Assembly: GCA_040275305.1 (NCBI GenBank)
Contig: JBEOJY010000007.1
Location: forward strand, 62,001-126,000
From: JBEOJY01 sp040275305
GTDB lineage: Bacteria > Pseudomonadota > Alphaproteobacteria > UBA9219
Direction of reading: 5' to 3'
Length of the DNA stretch: 64,000 bases
Shown: piece by piece, positions 43,076-52,235 of the stretch
Numbering within the stretch: position 1 is the stretch's first letter
How the letters are laid out: the number at the start of each line of letters is the position of its first letter
Program-made: the position numbers and the translations under genes
Notes under the pieces: model-generated
The model's database searches: none
What the model saw: the letters and a program-made list of their open reading frames with translations, nothing else
What the model was told of the DNA's origin: nothing

Positions 43076-44419
43076 ATGAGCAAAAGCGCCGCCTGTCCGT
43101 GGACAAAGTTGACCGACGTTAAAAGCGTCGAAATCGGCCCGCTTGTCGCTCCGGTCAACATCGAAGTCGCGCTCCCCGGCAGTAAAAGCGTCAGCAACCG
43201 CGTGCTGCTCATGGCGGCGCTGGCGGACGCGCCATGCCGCCTGTCCGGCGTACTGCGCAGCGACGATACCTATTGGATGACGGAAAGCCTCAAAACGCTC
43301 GGCGCAAACATCGCCATCGACGGATCGAATTTCAGCATATGGGGAAATAACCTCCTCGCCTCACGCAGCCCTACCCGGATCTTCGTCGGCTCGTCCGGGA
43401 CCGCCGCGCGTTTTCTGCCGGGAGTGCTGGCCGCGCGGCAAGCCGAAACCATCATGGCAGGCAGCGAGCAACTGACCAAAAGACCAATCGCGTCGCTCGT
43501 CGAAGGGCTGAAGTCGCTGGGCGCAGCGATCGAAACCATGGGCGAGGGCGAACGCCTGCCGCTGAAAATCTCCGGCGGCGGGTTTGACGGCGGCCAAATC
43601 GCCATGTCCGGGGCGCAATCAAGCCAATTCATCAGCGGCGTCTTGATCGCCGCCCCGCTTTCGCGGCAAGGCGTTACTCTGGAAGTCCCCGACGAAATCG
43701 TGCAAAGCGACTACGTGAGAATTACGCTGCATTACATGAAAGCTTTTGGCGTCGTCTCCGAAACCAACAACGATCTGACGCGCTTCTTTGTCCCGCCGCA
43801 ACAGTACCGAGCCGCGAACTTCCCGCTTGAAGCCGACGCCTCGACGGCCACTTATTTCTTCGCGCTCGCCGCCCTGACGGGCGGCCGGACGAAAATCGCC
43901 AATCTCGGCACGACGACGACCCAGCCGGATTACGGCTTTGTCGATATTCTGGAACGCATGGGTTGCCGCGTTGTCAAAACCGAAACCACCACGGAAGTCG
44001 TCGGCGGCCACCCCCTCAAAGGCGGCTTCGACATCGACATGAAACCGCTATCCGACGCGACTCTAACGCTCGCCGCCATCGCCCCGTTCGCGGACGGCCC
44101 CATCCACATCCACAACGTCGCGCATATCCGCCACCACGAAAGCGACCGCATCAAGGTCGCCTGCGATATCCTGACAGGCATGGGCCTGCGCGTAGAAGAA
44201 CGCCCGGACGGCCTGTCCATCTATCCCGGCAACCCGCGCAAAACGGAAATCGATCCGCGCGACGACCACCGCGTTGCCATGTCGATGGCCCTGACGGGAG
44301 CCAAAGGAAATGGCATCGTCATCGACACTCCGTCTTGCGTCTCCAAAACCTGCCCGGAATTTTTCGACTTGCTGTCCGCCTGCGCCGGAGTGTCCGTAAC
44401 GCCGAAAATGGCCTCATAA
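43076..44419 (+). CDS. aroA: 3-phosphoshikimate 1-carboxyvinyltransferase (EPSP synthase)
   Basis: This ~447-residue enzyme adds enolpyruvate to shikimate-3-phosphate in aromatic amino acid synthesis. Family motifs are ALPGSKSVSNRVLLMAALAD, FVGSSGTAARFLPG, LTKRPIASLVEGL, RVEERPDG and DPRDDHRVAMSMAL. ATG at 43076 is preferred. A GTG at 42980 would add a leader overlapping sequence close to the tRNA gene. The stop codon is 6 nt before mpl, so the two are probably cotranscribed. Confidence 0.93.
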   Translation: MSKSAACPWTKLTDVKSVEIGPLVAPVNIEVALPGSKSVSNRVLLMAALADAPCRLSGVLRSDDTYWMTESLKTLGANIAIDGSNFSIWGNNLLASRSPTRIFVGSSGTAARFLPGVLAARQAETIMAGSEQLTKRPIASLVEGLKSLGAAIETMGEGERLPLKISGGGFDGGQIAMSGAQSSQFISGVLIAAPLSRQGVTLEVPDEIVQSDYVRITLHYMKAFGVVSETNNDLTRFFVPPQQYRAANFPLEADASTATYFFALAALTGGRTKIANLGTTTTQPDYGFVDILERMGCRVVKTETTTEVVGGHPLKGGFDIDMKPLSDATLTLAAIAPFADGPIHIHNVAHIRHHESDRIKVACDILTGMGLRVEERPDGLSIYPGNPRKTEIDPRDDHRVAMSMALTGAKGNGIVIDTPSCVSKTCPEFFDLLSACAGVSVTPKMAS

Positions 44420-44425
44420 TCCCCC

Positions 44426-45994
44426 ATGCCCCCAAACGCAACCTCCTCCTCGCCCCGTAAAACCCACTTCATCGGCCTTGCCGGAGCGGGCATGAGCGCC
44501 GTCGCCAAGCTCCTGCGCGAAAGCGGCGCGACAGTCATCGGCTCGGACGAAGCGGCCTACCCCCCCGTTTCCGACTATCTGAAAAGCGAGAACCTGACCT
44601 GCCGCAGCCCCTACGCAACCTCCAACATCGATCCCGACGTGACGGATTTCGTCATCGGCAAGAACGCGCGTCTTGTGCCCGAAACCAACGCCGAAGTCGC
44701 GGGTGCGCTCGCCTCCGGCAAGCCTGTGCGCTCGTTCCCCGAAATTCTCAAACAGCTCGCCGAAGGCAAGGAAACCGCCATAGTCGCCGGAAGCTACGGC
44801 AAATCAAGCTGCGCGTCCTTGCTTGCGCACGGACTGATTGAAGCCCAGACCGATCCGTCATGGTTTATCGGAGCGATCCCGCTTTCTCCGACATCCAGCG
44901 CGAGTCTGGGACAAGGCAAAATCTTCGTCATGGAGGGCGACGAGTATCCCTCCTCCAATTTCGACGACCGCGCGAAATTCCTGCATTACGCGCCGCGCCA
45001 TCTTCTACTAACGCCACTCGCGCACGATCACGTCAACGTCTATCCCACGCCTGAAAGCTACCTGCGCCCGTTCGCGCAGCTTGTCTCCAACCTGCCCAAA
45101 GACGCGCCGCTCGTTCTGTGCCTTGACGGCGACTTAAGCAAAATCTTTAAATCAAGCCTCCCCTCGCAACAATCCATCGTCACTTATGGCCTCGCCAAAG
45201 GCGACTATCGACCCGCGAACATCCTCTGGGGAGAAACCACGCGCTTCACGCTCATGCGCGATGGCGAACCGATCATTGATCTGGAAACCTCCCAGCTTGG
45301 CGAGCACAACATAGAAAACATCGTCGGCGTCGGAGCCTTGCTGCTTTCGCAAAACCTCATAAGCCCGGAAACTTTCGCGCGCGCCGTGGCGAGCTTCAAG
45401 GGCGTGCGCCGTCGCCTCGACCGCAAATCCGAAGCGACCTCCATACCCATCTACGAAGCTTTCGGCTCCTCGCGCGAAAAAGCCCGCAGCGCAATCGCCG
45501 CAATGCGACGCCATTACCCGAACCGTCGCCTTGTCATCGTCTTCGAACCGCATACCTTCAGTTGGCGCAACCGCGCAGCGTTAAGCTGGTATGACGACGT
45601 TTTCGACGGCGCAAGCCATGTCTACGTCTATGAACCGGCGGAGCAAGGCGCCACGACGCATGCGCAACTTACGCAACAGGAAATCGTGGCAAGGGTAGCC
45701 GCGACCTACCTGCCCGTCACCGCCCTGCCCCCCGCATCGGAGGCTGCGCGCGAAGCCGCAGGGCAAATCGTCGGCGAACTGCAAGCAAATGATGCGCTCC
45801 TGCTGCTGACTTCCGGCAATCTAGGCGGCCTGATCGAAACCATCCCTGCGCTGGCCGAACAAAAGTTCCCAATCCAAAAAGCCAAGCGTCTTCCGGAATC
45901 GACGACAGCCCGCGAAGCGCGAACCGCCGCCGCCCTGCGCGAAAACCTCCGCAAGCGCAAAGCCCAAAAAGAGGCAAGAAAAGACAAGGAATAG
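44426..45994 (+). CDS. mpl: Mpl-like Mur ligase (murein tripeptide recycling)
   Basis: This 522-residue Mur-ligase family protein has a MurC-like start (THFIGLAGAGMSAVAKLLRE), a central ATPase domain and a C-terminal ligase domain (KGVRRRLDRK, FEPHTFSWRNRAALSWYDDV). The layout and MEGDEYPSSNFDDRAKFLHY region match Mpl, which reattaches recovered tripeptide to UDP-MurNAc. The nucleotide loop reads GSYGKSSCA where Mpl normally has GTHGKTT, a notable divergence. It ends in a Lys/Arg/Glu-rich tail. It follows aroA by 6 nt. Confidence 0.78.
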   Translation: MPPNATSSSPRKTHFIGLAGAGMSAVAKLLRESGATVIGSDEAAYPPVSDYLKSENLTCRSPYATSNIDPDVTDFVIGKNARLVPETNAEVAGALASGKPVRSFPEILKQLAEGKETAIVAGSYGKSSCASLLAHGLIEAQTDPSWFIGAIPLSPTSSASLGQGKIFVMEGDEYPSSNFDDRAKFLHYAPRHLLLTPLAHDHVNVYPTPESYLRPFAQLVSNLPKDAPLVLCLDGDLSKIFKSSLPSQQSIVTYGLAKGDYRPANILWGETTRFTLMRDGEPIIDLETSQLGEHNIENIVGVGALLLSQNLISPETFARAVASFKGVRRRLDRKSEATSIPIYEAFGSSREKARSAIAAMRRHYPNRRLVIVFEPHTFSWRNRAALSWYDDVFDGASHVYVYEPAEQGATTHAQLTQQEIVARVAATYLPVTALPPASEAAREAAGQIVGELQANDALLLLTSGNLGGLIETIPALAEQKFPIQKAKRLPESTTAREARTAAALRENLRKRKAQKEARKDKE

Positions 45995-46054
45995 GCATCG
46001 AAAGAGCCGCGAAGGAAAAAAACAGGAAAACATAGAAAAATCCCCAAATACCTG

Positions 46055-46083
46055 TTGACATGATGTTTCCCACTACGTTACAA
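46055..46083 (+). promoter_or_regulatory. Sigma-70-like promoter of structured element copy B
   Basis: TTGACA (46055-46060), a 17-nt spacer and TTACAA (46078-46083). It matches the promoter of copy A at 1108-1136 in spacing and in surrounding sequence (TTGACRTGATG.TTCCCA). Confidence 0.55.
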
Positions 46084-46087
46084 CTTG

Positions 46088-46363
46088 TCCCACTTTCTCA
46101 TTCCGGAAGACCAAGATGGAGGGAGGAAGGGTTGGCAAGGCCAACGGACCCTCTGTCCAGCTGGCATGAGGGAGAAAAACCGGAGACCTTGGACAACGGG
46201 TAGGCCGCCCTAGCGGAACCGGAGCAGATTGGGCGCCGGAGCCGTGAATCGGGGGGAGCGCGCTTCCATCTCGGAGGATAGAGACAAGAAAGCAAGGAAT
46301 TGAAGAATGTTAAGAAGAGAAAATAAAGAGAGAAAGAACCATAAGAGAAGAATGGAAAACGAC
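46088..46363 (+). ncRNA. Candidate structured RNA, copy B, with purine-rich tail
   Basis: This element is homologous to 1139-1410. Stem CCCTC (46149-46153) pairs with GAGGG (46168-46172) around a 14-nt loop with palindrome CCAGCTGG. The first copy has CCCGC/GCGGG and CTAGCTAG, so both the stem and the palindrome changed by paired substitutions. Also shared are TCCCACTTTCT at the start, GGGTAGGCC.CCC (46198-46210), a six-base palindrome (GGCGCC here, GGTACC there) and GGAGCGCGCTTCC (46255-46267). An A/G-rich tail follows to ~46363. A hairpin GTTGGC-AAG-GCCAAC is specific to this copy. No protein is encoded. The 3' end is uncertain. Confidence 0.6.
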
Positions 46364-46384
46364 CTGCCCGCAAGCGCGACCTAA

Positions 46385-46760
46385 TCCCCTCCCCCTTGCG
46401 GGGGTGATGAGTGAGGGGAGACGGGCAAGCCGCCAGCCATAGTCGTAATTGTTATATACCCATCGCGCATCAAGAGTTGGTTAGTCATTGCCACAAGACA
46501 GGCGCGACTCCCTCGCCCCCGTGAGGGGGAGAGGGTTGGGGTGAGGGGGCGAGTCTATCGCGTGAATCCAAACACCACCCTCACCCCAAACCCCTCTCCC
46601 TCCCAAGGAGGGCGAAGGGCTTTGCGCCGTGCCAGCGGCAAGAATACTCCCAACTCTTGAACAGCAAGGGGTATACTCATAACAGTTCAAGAGTTGGGCG
46701 TAGCCAAAGCTAGCACGGCCTGATTGCCTCCCCCTTGCGGGAATGGCTGCCGCATCGTAA
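46385..46760. repeat. R4-like repeat cluster and a 14-bp inverted repeat
   Basis: Fragments of C/G-rich arms (CCCCTCCCCCTTGCGGGGGT near 46385, a variant pair around 46506-46612, and a piece near 46727) are mixed together. CCCAACTCTTGAAC (46649-46662) and GTTCAAGAGTTGGG (46685-46698) form a perfect 14-bp inverted repeat with a 22-nt loop, and TCAAGAGTTGG recurs near 46467. No gene is visible from 46364 to 46876. Confidence 0.65.
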
Positions 46761-46876
46761 TCCTAAAAGCGAAGACGGCAGGCGACATAGCCATTTGCCG
46801 AATCCAGCCCCTTGCCGCCGTCTCAGGATAAAGTTAAAAGCGCATAGACGCGCCTAACTCATGCAAGGAACCCGCC

Positions 46877-47482
46877 ATGTCGGTCATGCCCGATCACTGG
46901 ATACGCGAAAAAGCCGCCAAGTGCGGCATGATCTCGCCGTTCGAGGAGAAGATGCAACGCAAGGGAGTCATCTCCTATGGCTTGTCGTCCTACGGCTACG
47001 ATGCGCGACTGGCGGACGAATTCAAGATCTTCACCAACATCGACAGCGCGGTGGTGGATCCCAAAAACTTCTCAGACCAAAGCTTCGTCGATCGCAAAAC
47101 CGATGTTTGCGTTGTGCCGCCGAACTCCTTCGCGCTGGCGCGAACCGTGGAATACTTCAAGATCCCGCGCGACGTGTTAGTGATCTGCCTAGGCAAATCG
47201 ACCTACGCCCGCTGTGGATTGATCGTCAACGTGACCCCGCTGGAGCCGGAATGGGAAGGCCATGTGACGCTCGAAATCTCGAACACCACGCCGCTGCCCG
47301 CGCGGGTCTTCGCCAACGAAGGCATCTGCCAGTTCTTGTTCCTAAAGGCCGACAGTCCCTGCGAAGTCTCCTACGCCGACCGAGGCGGCAAATATCAGGG
47401 CCAGCGCGGCGTGACGCTGCCCAAGATGGAAACAATGCGCCTCGAAACCGCCGCGACCGGGAAGAAGGTCGTCAATGGATAG
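46877..47482 (+). CDS. dcd: dCTP deaminase
   Basis: This 201-residue trimeric enzyme deaminates dCTP to dUTP, supplying dUMP for thymidylate. The core signature is CLGKSTYARCGLIVNVTPLE with PEWEGHVTLEISNTTPLPAR, and GISYGLSSYGYDARL-type sequence occurs near the N-terminus. The length is slightly above the usual ~185. AAGGA precedes the ATG. Its end overlaps murA by 8 nt, so the pair is one transcription unit. A long non-coding stretch lies upstream. Confidence 0.93.
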   Translation: MSVMPDHWIREKAAKCGMISPFEEKMQRKGVISYGLSSYGYDARLADEFKIFTNIDSAVVDPKNFSDQSFVDRKTDVCVVPPNSFALARTVEYFKIPRDVLVICLGKSTYARCGLIVNVTPLEPEWEGHVTLEISNTTPLPARVFANEGICQFLFLKADSPCEVSYADRGGKYQGQRGVTLPKMETMRLETAATGKKVVNG

Positions 47483-48746
47483 CATACGTATCGTCGGCGG
47501 CGCTCCGCTCAAAGGCAAAATCGCCATCAGCGGCGCGAAGAACGCGGCTCTTCCGCTCATGGCCGCGTCGTTGTTGTCCGACGAAACGCTGACGCTCGAC
47601 AACGTGCCGCGCCTCGCCGACATAGAAACCATGGCGAGCCTCCTAAGCCAGATGGGCGCAAGCGTAAGTCGCGCTGGCCCGGCGCAACACACCGTGGCGC
47701 TGAAGGCGCAAAACATAACCGACATTACGGCCCCCTACGACCTTGTGCGCAAAATGCGCGCCAGCGTTCTGGTGCTTGGCCCCCTCGTCGCGCGTTGTGG
47801 CGAAGCGAAAGTCTCGCTACCGGGCGGCTGCGCCATCGGTACGCGCCCCGTCGATTTGCACATCGCGGCGCTGCAAGCGCTTGGCGCGGATGTCGCGCTT
47901 GATAACGGCTACGTCCATGCGAAAGCGCCGCAAGGCCTTAAGGGAGCGGAAATCGTCTTCCCGCTTGTGACCGTGACAGGCACTGAAAACGCGCTCATGG
48001 CGGCCTCGCTTGCGAAAGGAAATACCACAATAGTCAACGCCGCGCGAGAGCCGGAAGTCATTGATCTTGCGCGATGCCTGGTCGCAATGGGAGCCAAGAT
48101 CGAAGGCATCGGCTCTGATCGCTTGCGCGTTCAGGGCGTCGACAAGCTGCATGCCGCCACGCACGCCGTTGTGCCCGATCGAATCGAAAGCGGCACGTTC
48201 GCGATGGCCGCCGCGATTACGCATGGCGATCTGGAGCTAACCGGAGCGAAACTGGAACACTTAAGCGCAGCCGCGCGAAAACTCTCCGAAGCTGGCGTGA
48301 CGTTGGAAGAAACGGCATCAGGCCTCCGCGTGTCATGTCAAGGCGCCCTGCGCGGCGTCGATGTGATGACTGAACCTTATCCCGGCTTCCCGACCGATCT
48401 CCAAGCGCAGATGATGGCGCTGATGGCCGTCGCCGAAGGCGCGTCGATGATCACCGAAACGATCTTCGAAAACCGCTTTATGCATGTGCCGGAGCTACGC
48501 CGCATGGGCGCGAACATTAACATCCAAGGCTCCTCGGCGCTCGTGCGCGGCGTGGAATCCCTGACCGGAGCGCCCGTGATGGCGACGGACCTCCGCGCCT
48601 CCGTCTCGCTCGCGCTTGCAGGCCTCGCGGCAAAGGGCGAAACCACCCTGAACCGTATCTACCACCTTGATCGCGGCTATGAGAATCTGGAAGAAAAACT
48701 TGCCGCCTGCGGCGCGAACATCGAGCGCGTGAAAACGGCCGCATAA
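47475..48746 (+). CDS. murA: UDP-N-acetylglucosamine 1-carboxyvinyltransferase
   Basis: This 423-residue enzyme performs the first committed step of peptidoglycan synthesis and is the fosfomycin target. The catalytic Cys lies in LPGGCAIGTRPVDLHI. Other landmarks are SGAKNAALPLMAASLLSDE, EPYPGFPTDLQAQMMALMAV and RIYHLDRGYENLEEKLAACG. It overlaps dcd and is followed after 19 nt by a DUF2948 gene, an order seen in other alphaproteobacteria. Confidence 0.95.
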   Translation: MDSIRIVGGAPLKGKIAISGAKNAALPLMAASLLSDETLTLDNVPRLADIETMASLLSQMGASVSRAGPAQHTVALKAQNITDITAPYDLVRKMRASVLVLGPLVARCGEAKVSLPGGCAIGTRPVDLHIAALQALGADVALDNGYVHAKAPQGLKGAEIVFPLVTVTGTENALMAASLAKGNTTIVNAAREPEVIDLARCLVAMGAKIEGIGSDRLRVQGVDKLHAATHAVVPDRIESGTFAMAAAITHGDLELTGAKLEHLSAAARKLSEAGVTLEETASGLRVSCQGALRGVDVMTEPYPGFPTDLQAQMMALMAVAEGASMITETIFENRFMHVPELRRMGANINIQGSSALVRGVESLTGAPVMATDLRASVSLALAGLAAKGETTLNRIYHLDRGYENLEEKLAACGANIERVKTAA

Positions 48747-48765
48747 AAAAGGGAAACGATTAACC

Positions 48766-49233
48766 ATGCCTGCATCGCCATCCCCCTCCGCTCAAGGCCT
48801 CAAACTACAAGCGAAGGACGCCGAAGATATTCAAGTCATCTCAGCGATCCTGCAAGACTCCATCGTGCCGCTCTGCGACATGACCTACCGCCCTGAAGAG
48901 CGCTGCTTTGTCATGGTGGCCCAGCGCCTGAGAAAAGAAACGACAATCGAGAACCCCGACGCGGCCTGCGAACGCATTTGCAGCGCCATCGACATTCAGG
49001 GCGTGGAATCCGTCCAGTCGCACAATCTGGATATAACGCAAAACGAAGGACAAATGCTGGAATTGCTCATGATGCAGCTAGAAGGCAATATTCTCACCCT
49101 GCTGTTTTCCGGAGACTCGCGCATCAGGGCCCAATTAGGCCCCTGGTCGCTGCGGCTACAGGATTTCGGCGAACCTTGGCCCATCTCCTGCCCCCCTTGC
49201 CACGACAGGCCTCCAACGAGCCAAAATAGTTAA
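48766..49233 (+). CDS. DUF2948 family protein
   Basis: This 155-residue protein has the DUF2948 layout LKLQAKDAEDIQVISAILQD, LCDMTYRPEERCFVMVAQRL and NILTLLFSGDSRIRA. Its function is unknown. The family is restricted to alphaproteobacteria and is usually found after murA, as here. No signal peptide or membrane segment is visible. Confidence 0.78.
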   Translation: MPASPSPSAQGLKLQAKDAEDIQVISAILQDSIVPLCDMTYRPEERCFVMVAQRLRKETTIENPDAACERICSAIDIQGVESVQSHNLDITQNEGQMLELLMMQLEGNILTLLFSGDSRIRAQLGPWSLRLQDFGEPWPISCPPCHDRPPTSQNS

Positions 49234-49358
49234 CGATAGCCCCCTTATGCGCTTTTTCTTGACCTTCGCGCCGCCGTTGCGTATGTGAAGGGGCTGCGCT
49301 GCGACAAGCGGCGCCATTAACCATACAAACAGGACAGGAAAGACGTTCAGGAACCACC

Positions 49359-49634
49359 ATGGCCACACATAAATCAGCCGCCAAACGCGCGCGCCAGACC
49401 CCGCGCCGCACCGCCGTCAATCGCAAGCGCCGCTCCATCGTCCAGACGATCGTGAAGGGCGTAGAGCAAGCTCTCGCATCCGGCGACAAAGACAAAACAG
49501 TCGAAGCGCAACGCAAGGCCGAAGCGGCGCTCGCCCGTGGCGCCTCGCGCGGCACGCTTCACTGGAGAACCGCAGCCCGCAAGACTTCGCGCCTCGCCAA
49601 GCGCGTGAAAGCCGCAGCAGGCAAAAAAGCCTAA
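49359..49634 (+). CDS. rpsT: 30S ribosomal protein S20
   Basis: This 91-residue basic protein has the S20 pattern MATHKSAAKRARQTPRRTAV followed by helices and the Lys/Arg-rich end TSRLAKRVKAAAGKKA. It binds 16S rRNA early in assembly. Its position upstream of dnaA is common in alphaproteobacteria, although here a 1-kb repeat-filled gap separates them. Confidence 0.95.
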   Translation: MATHKSAAKRARQTPRRTAVNRKRRSIVQTIVKGVEQALASGDKDKTVEAQRKAEAALARGASRGTLHWRTAARKTSRLAKRVKAAAGKKA

Positions 49635-49793
49635 ACGGAATCCATTCGCATCTCTCGCAGCCGGGACCATAGCGCACGCCGTAGTCCCGGCAGCGAAACA
49701 ATCCTTCCCAAAGCGATCATGCGATTTTTGTCCTGCGTCTCTGGCTAGAGCGAACTATAGTCGTTCCCCACACTACCCTACACATTACCCTAT

Positions 49794-50036
49794 TGTTTGA
49801 TAAGAAAACTTATCTTGGCCGTCCGCGTCATTCCGGCGCAAGCCGGAATCCAGCAACGCCGCGTCTGCGGCGCGAAAGATTCTCAATCGCGCTCACAATC
49901 GTAGGCCGTGAATTCGATTTATTCGTCTCGCTGCCGCTCGCAAGCTGGATTCCTTAAGTTCACAAACGAAGTGCAACACCCTGCTAAGGTGTTGCGGTCA
50001 TGGGAAAAAGCTATCAACAGTTTTCGCCGGAATGAC
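49794..50036. repeat. R3 dispersed repeat interrupted by an IS30-type scar
   Basis: The leader TTGTTTGATAAGAAAACTTA, left arm (CATTCCGGCGCAAGCCGGAATC) and core match the intact copy at 13030-13207. In the right arm, GGATTCC is followed by 67 foreign bases before TTTTCGCCGGAATGACG resumes. Confidence 0.8.
49954..50020 (+). mobile_element. Remnant of the left end of an IS30-family element
   Basis: The insert begins TTAAGTTCACAAACGAAGTG and contains CAACACC...GGTGTTG. At 50000 it starts a reading frame MGKSYQQ that continues FSPE into the repeat before a stop. This resembles the N-terminus of IS30-type transposases. The rest of the element is gone, and the joint lies in TTTCGCCGGA, shared by the expected transposase sequence and the R3 arm. 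Identification rests on these few residues and the terminal sequence. Confidence 0.5.
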
Positions 50037-50092
50037 GCGTGTGGCTTGTTTTTCCTGCAATGTCAATGCATCCATCTGTAGGGTAGCATGGT
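50037..50092. repeat. R5 tail sequence
   Basis: GCGTGTGGCTTGTTTTTCCT leads to CATCCATCTGTAGGGTAGCA. The same tail accompanies R1 at 22-66 and 57706-57761, but here it is attached to R3, so the tail is shared by different palindromic units. Confidence 0.7.
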
Positions 50093-50125
50093 CGTTGCCA
50101 GTAACTTCCGCATTCCACAAGCTAT

Positions 50126-50220
50126 CGTCATCGCGAACGAAGCGACGCGATCCAAAAGCCACGGGGGACCGCCATTCCGACTCTAGATTGCCGCGTCGCC
50201 TGCGGCTCCTCGCAATCACG
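50126..50220. repeat. R2 dispersed repeat upstream of dnaA
   Basis: The unit runs from CGTCATCGCGAACGAAGCGA to CGGCTCCTCGCAATCACG. The remaining ~450 nt to dnaA hold no gene. I looked for DnaA boxes (TTATCCACA) and found none convincing. Confidence 0.7.
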
Positions 50221-50679
50221 GCCCTTTCCGCAAGGATGTCCTTTGCAACCATCAAGAACGGGCCTGGAAATTACCTTTCACCCACGCTTATGCATGAATC
50301 ACGCACTGAAATTTCTTTTTTCAGCGTTCGCTTTTCGGTCGCTGGACAAACGCCTCTGCCGTGATTTACTGTCCACGTCTGTTCGGCGCAATGCCGCCTG
50401 ATGAGGCCCAAGCTTTCCGGCGAACGATACATACGAAATCCTGAAATTATACAGATGCCATGCGTGCAGAAAATCACTTGCCGTTACAACCTCGTCAGAA
50501 GTCCGCCTCCTACCGCTAACCCAAACAGCCAACTCCGGCATATGTCGGTGTATGAGTTTTCTTGTCGTGACGAGCTTGCTCGCAAGCAGCCACTGGCAAA
50601 CGAGTTAAGTGTCGAATTCCCATCAAGACCGCCGCGTTAAAGCCTTCGTCTTTCTCTCTCGATGTCCTGCGGAGCGCAC

Positions 50680-52173
50680 ATGAATTTACAGGCCGTTACG
50701 ACCGAAGAATGCGAAGTCAAGAAACCGCTTTCATCGCTAATTGTTCAAGATAACAAAGCCAAGTGGCAAAAATTCCATGCGGGTCTACGTGAGCATTTTG
50801 GCGACGCCGCCTTCCGCCGCTGGTTCGCGTCGCTTGCGGGTGAAATAACCGACCATAACGGACGCGCCCGGCTAACCATGGCGCTGCCGACGCGATTCAT
50901 GCGCGACTGGATTGAGGCGCACTACGGCGACACCATCCGCGCCCTCTGGAACCACATCTCGCCGCAAGGCTATGTCGAATTTTCCGTAGCCTCCCCGCTG
51001 TCCGCCGCCGCCGCCGTTCCGTCTGAGCAGCCGCAAATTCAGCCTCAACCTTCTGCGCGCGCGATGCCGTCGCCGCCGCTGCTGCAACCCGCCGCGCCCC
51101 AAATCGCGCCCCAAACAGCGACCGCGCAAATCACGGGCACGCCGCTCGCGATGACGCCCGATCTCGACGCGCGTTTTACCTTTGACAACTTCGTGGTTGG
51201 CAAACCGAACGAACTCGCCTACGCCGCCGCGCGTCGCGTCGCGGAGACAGAAAATCCGAGTTTCAATCCCCTATTCCTTTACGGCGGCGTCGGCCTCGGC
51301 AAGACCCACCTCATGCACGCCATCGCCTGGCATATCCGCACGCACTTCCCGCAACGGCAAGTCATCTACATGTCGGCGGAAAAGTTCATGTGCCAATTCG
51401 TCCGCGCCTTGCGATTTAAGGACACCGTCGCGTTCAAGGAGCAGTTCCGCTCAGTCGACGTGCTGATGATTGACGATGTGCAATTCATCTGCGGCAAGGA
51501 CACGACGCAAGAGGAGTTCTTCCATACCTTCAATGCGCTGGTGGACCGCAACCGTCAGGTCATCATCTCCGCCGACAAATCTCCGCAGGATCTCGATCAG
51601 ATGGAGGAGCGCCTGCGCTCGCGCCTCGGCTGGGGACTGGTGGCGGATATTCATCCGGCAACTTACGAACTGCGCCTCGGAATCCTGCACGCGAAGGCCG
51701 AAAAACTCGGCTGCGCCGTTCCCGACAAAGTCATGGAGTTCCTCGCGCATAAGATCGCCTCGAACGTGCGTGAGTTGGAAGGCGCGCTCAACCGCATCAT
51801 CGCGCACGCGCAGCTGGTGGGCCGCACGATCACGCTTGAAATGACTCAGGAAGTCCTCACCGACCTCCTCCGCGCCAGCGAGAGGCATATCACCATCGAT
51901 GAGATCCAGAAGAAAGTCGCAGAACACTACAACATCCGCATTACCGACATGCATTCGGCCCGTCGCGCAAGACAAGTCGCAAGACCCCGCCAAGTCGCCA
52001 TGTATCTGGCCAAAGCGCTCACGCCGCGCAGTCTGCCCGAAATCGGTAGAAAGTTCGGAGGTCGCGACCACACCACCGTTATCCATGCCGTCCGCAAGGT
52101 CGAAGAATTGTCGGAAGCCGACCAATCCTTCCGCGAAGATGTGGACTTACTCCGCAGGTTGTTGCAGAATTAG
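50680..52173 (+). CDS. dnaA: Chromosomal replication initiator protein DnaA
   Basis: This ~497-residue AAA+ initiator has domain I (KFHAGLREHFGDAAFRRWFA), a Pro/Ala/Gln-rich flexible domain II and domain III with Walker A GGVGLGKTHLMHA and Walker B LMIDDVQFICGKD. Domain IV carries the signature GRDHTTVIHAVRKVEEL. ATG at 50680 after GGAGCG is preferred over an upstream start at 50662. It follows rpsT, as in other alphaproteobacteria. No dnaN or clear origin motif is nearby. Confidence 0.95.
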   Translation: MNLQAVTTEECEVKKPLSSLIVQDNKAKWQKFHAGLREHFGDAAFRRWFASLAGEITDHNGRARLTMALPTRFMRDWIEAHYGDTIRALWNHISPQGYVEFSVASPLSAAAAVPSEQPQIQPQPSARAMPSPPLLQPAAPQIAPQTATAQITGTPLAMTPDLDARFTFDNFVVGKPNELAYAAARRVAETENPSFNPLFLYGGVGLGKTHLMHAIAWHIRTHFPQRQVIYMSAEKFMCQFVRALRFKDTVAFKEQFRSVDVLMIDDVQFICGKDTTQEEFFHTFNALVDRNRQVIISADKSPQDLDQMEERLRSRLGWGLVADIHPATYELRLGILHAKAEKLGCAVPDKVMEFLAHKIASNVRELEGALNRIIAHAQLVGRTITLEMTQEVLTDLLRASERHITIDEIQKKVAEHYNIRITDMHSARRARQVARPRQVAMYLAKALTPRSLPEIGRKFGGRDHTTVIHAVRKVEELSEADQSFREDVDLLRRLLQN

Positions 52174-52235
52174 ACAATGGTTTGTAGCCCCCAAACCCTT
52201 CTTTAAAAGGGTTAAACCAACGTCGAAATAAGGAC

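Noticed and set aside
46649..46698. CRISPR-like or terminator reading of the 14-bp inverted repeat
   Set aside because: It is a single hairpin without repeat-spacer periodicity and without a T-run. It is best listed as a repeat.
50221..50679. Replication origin upstream of dnaA
   Set aside because: There is no cluster of DnaA boxes or AT-rich unwinding element that I can point to, only repeats and an unremarkable leader.
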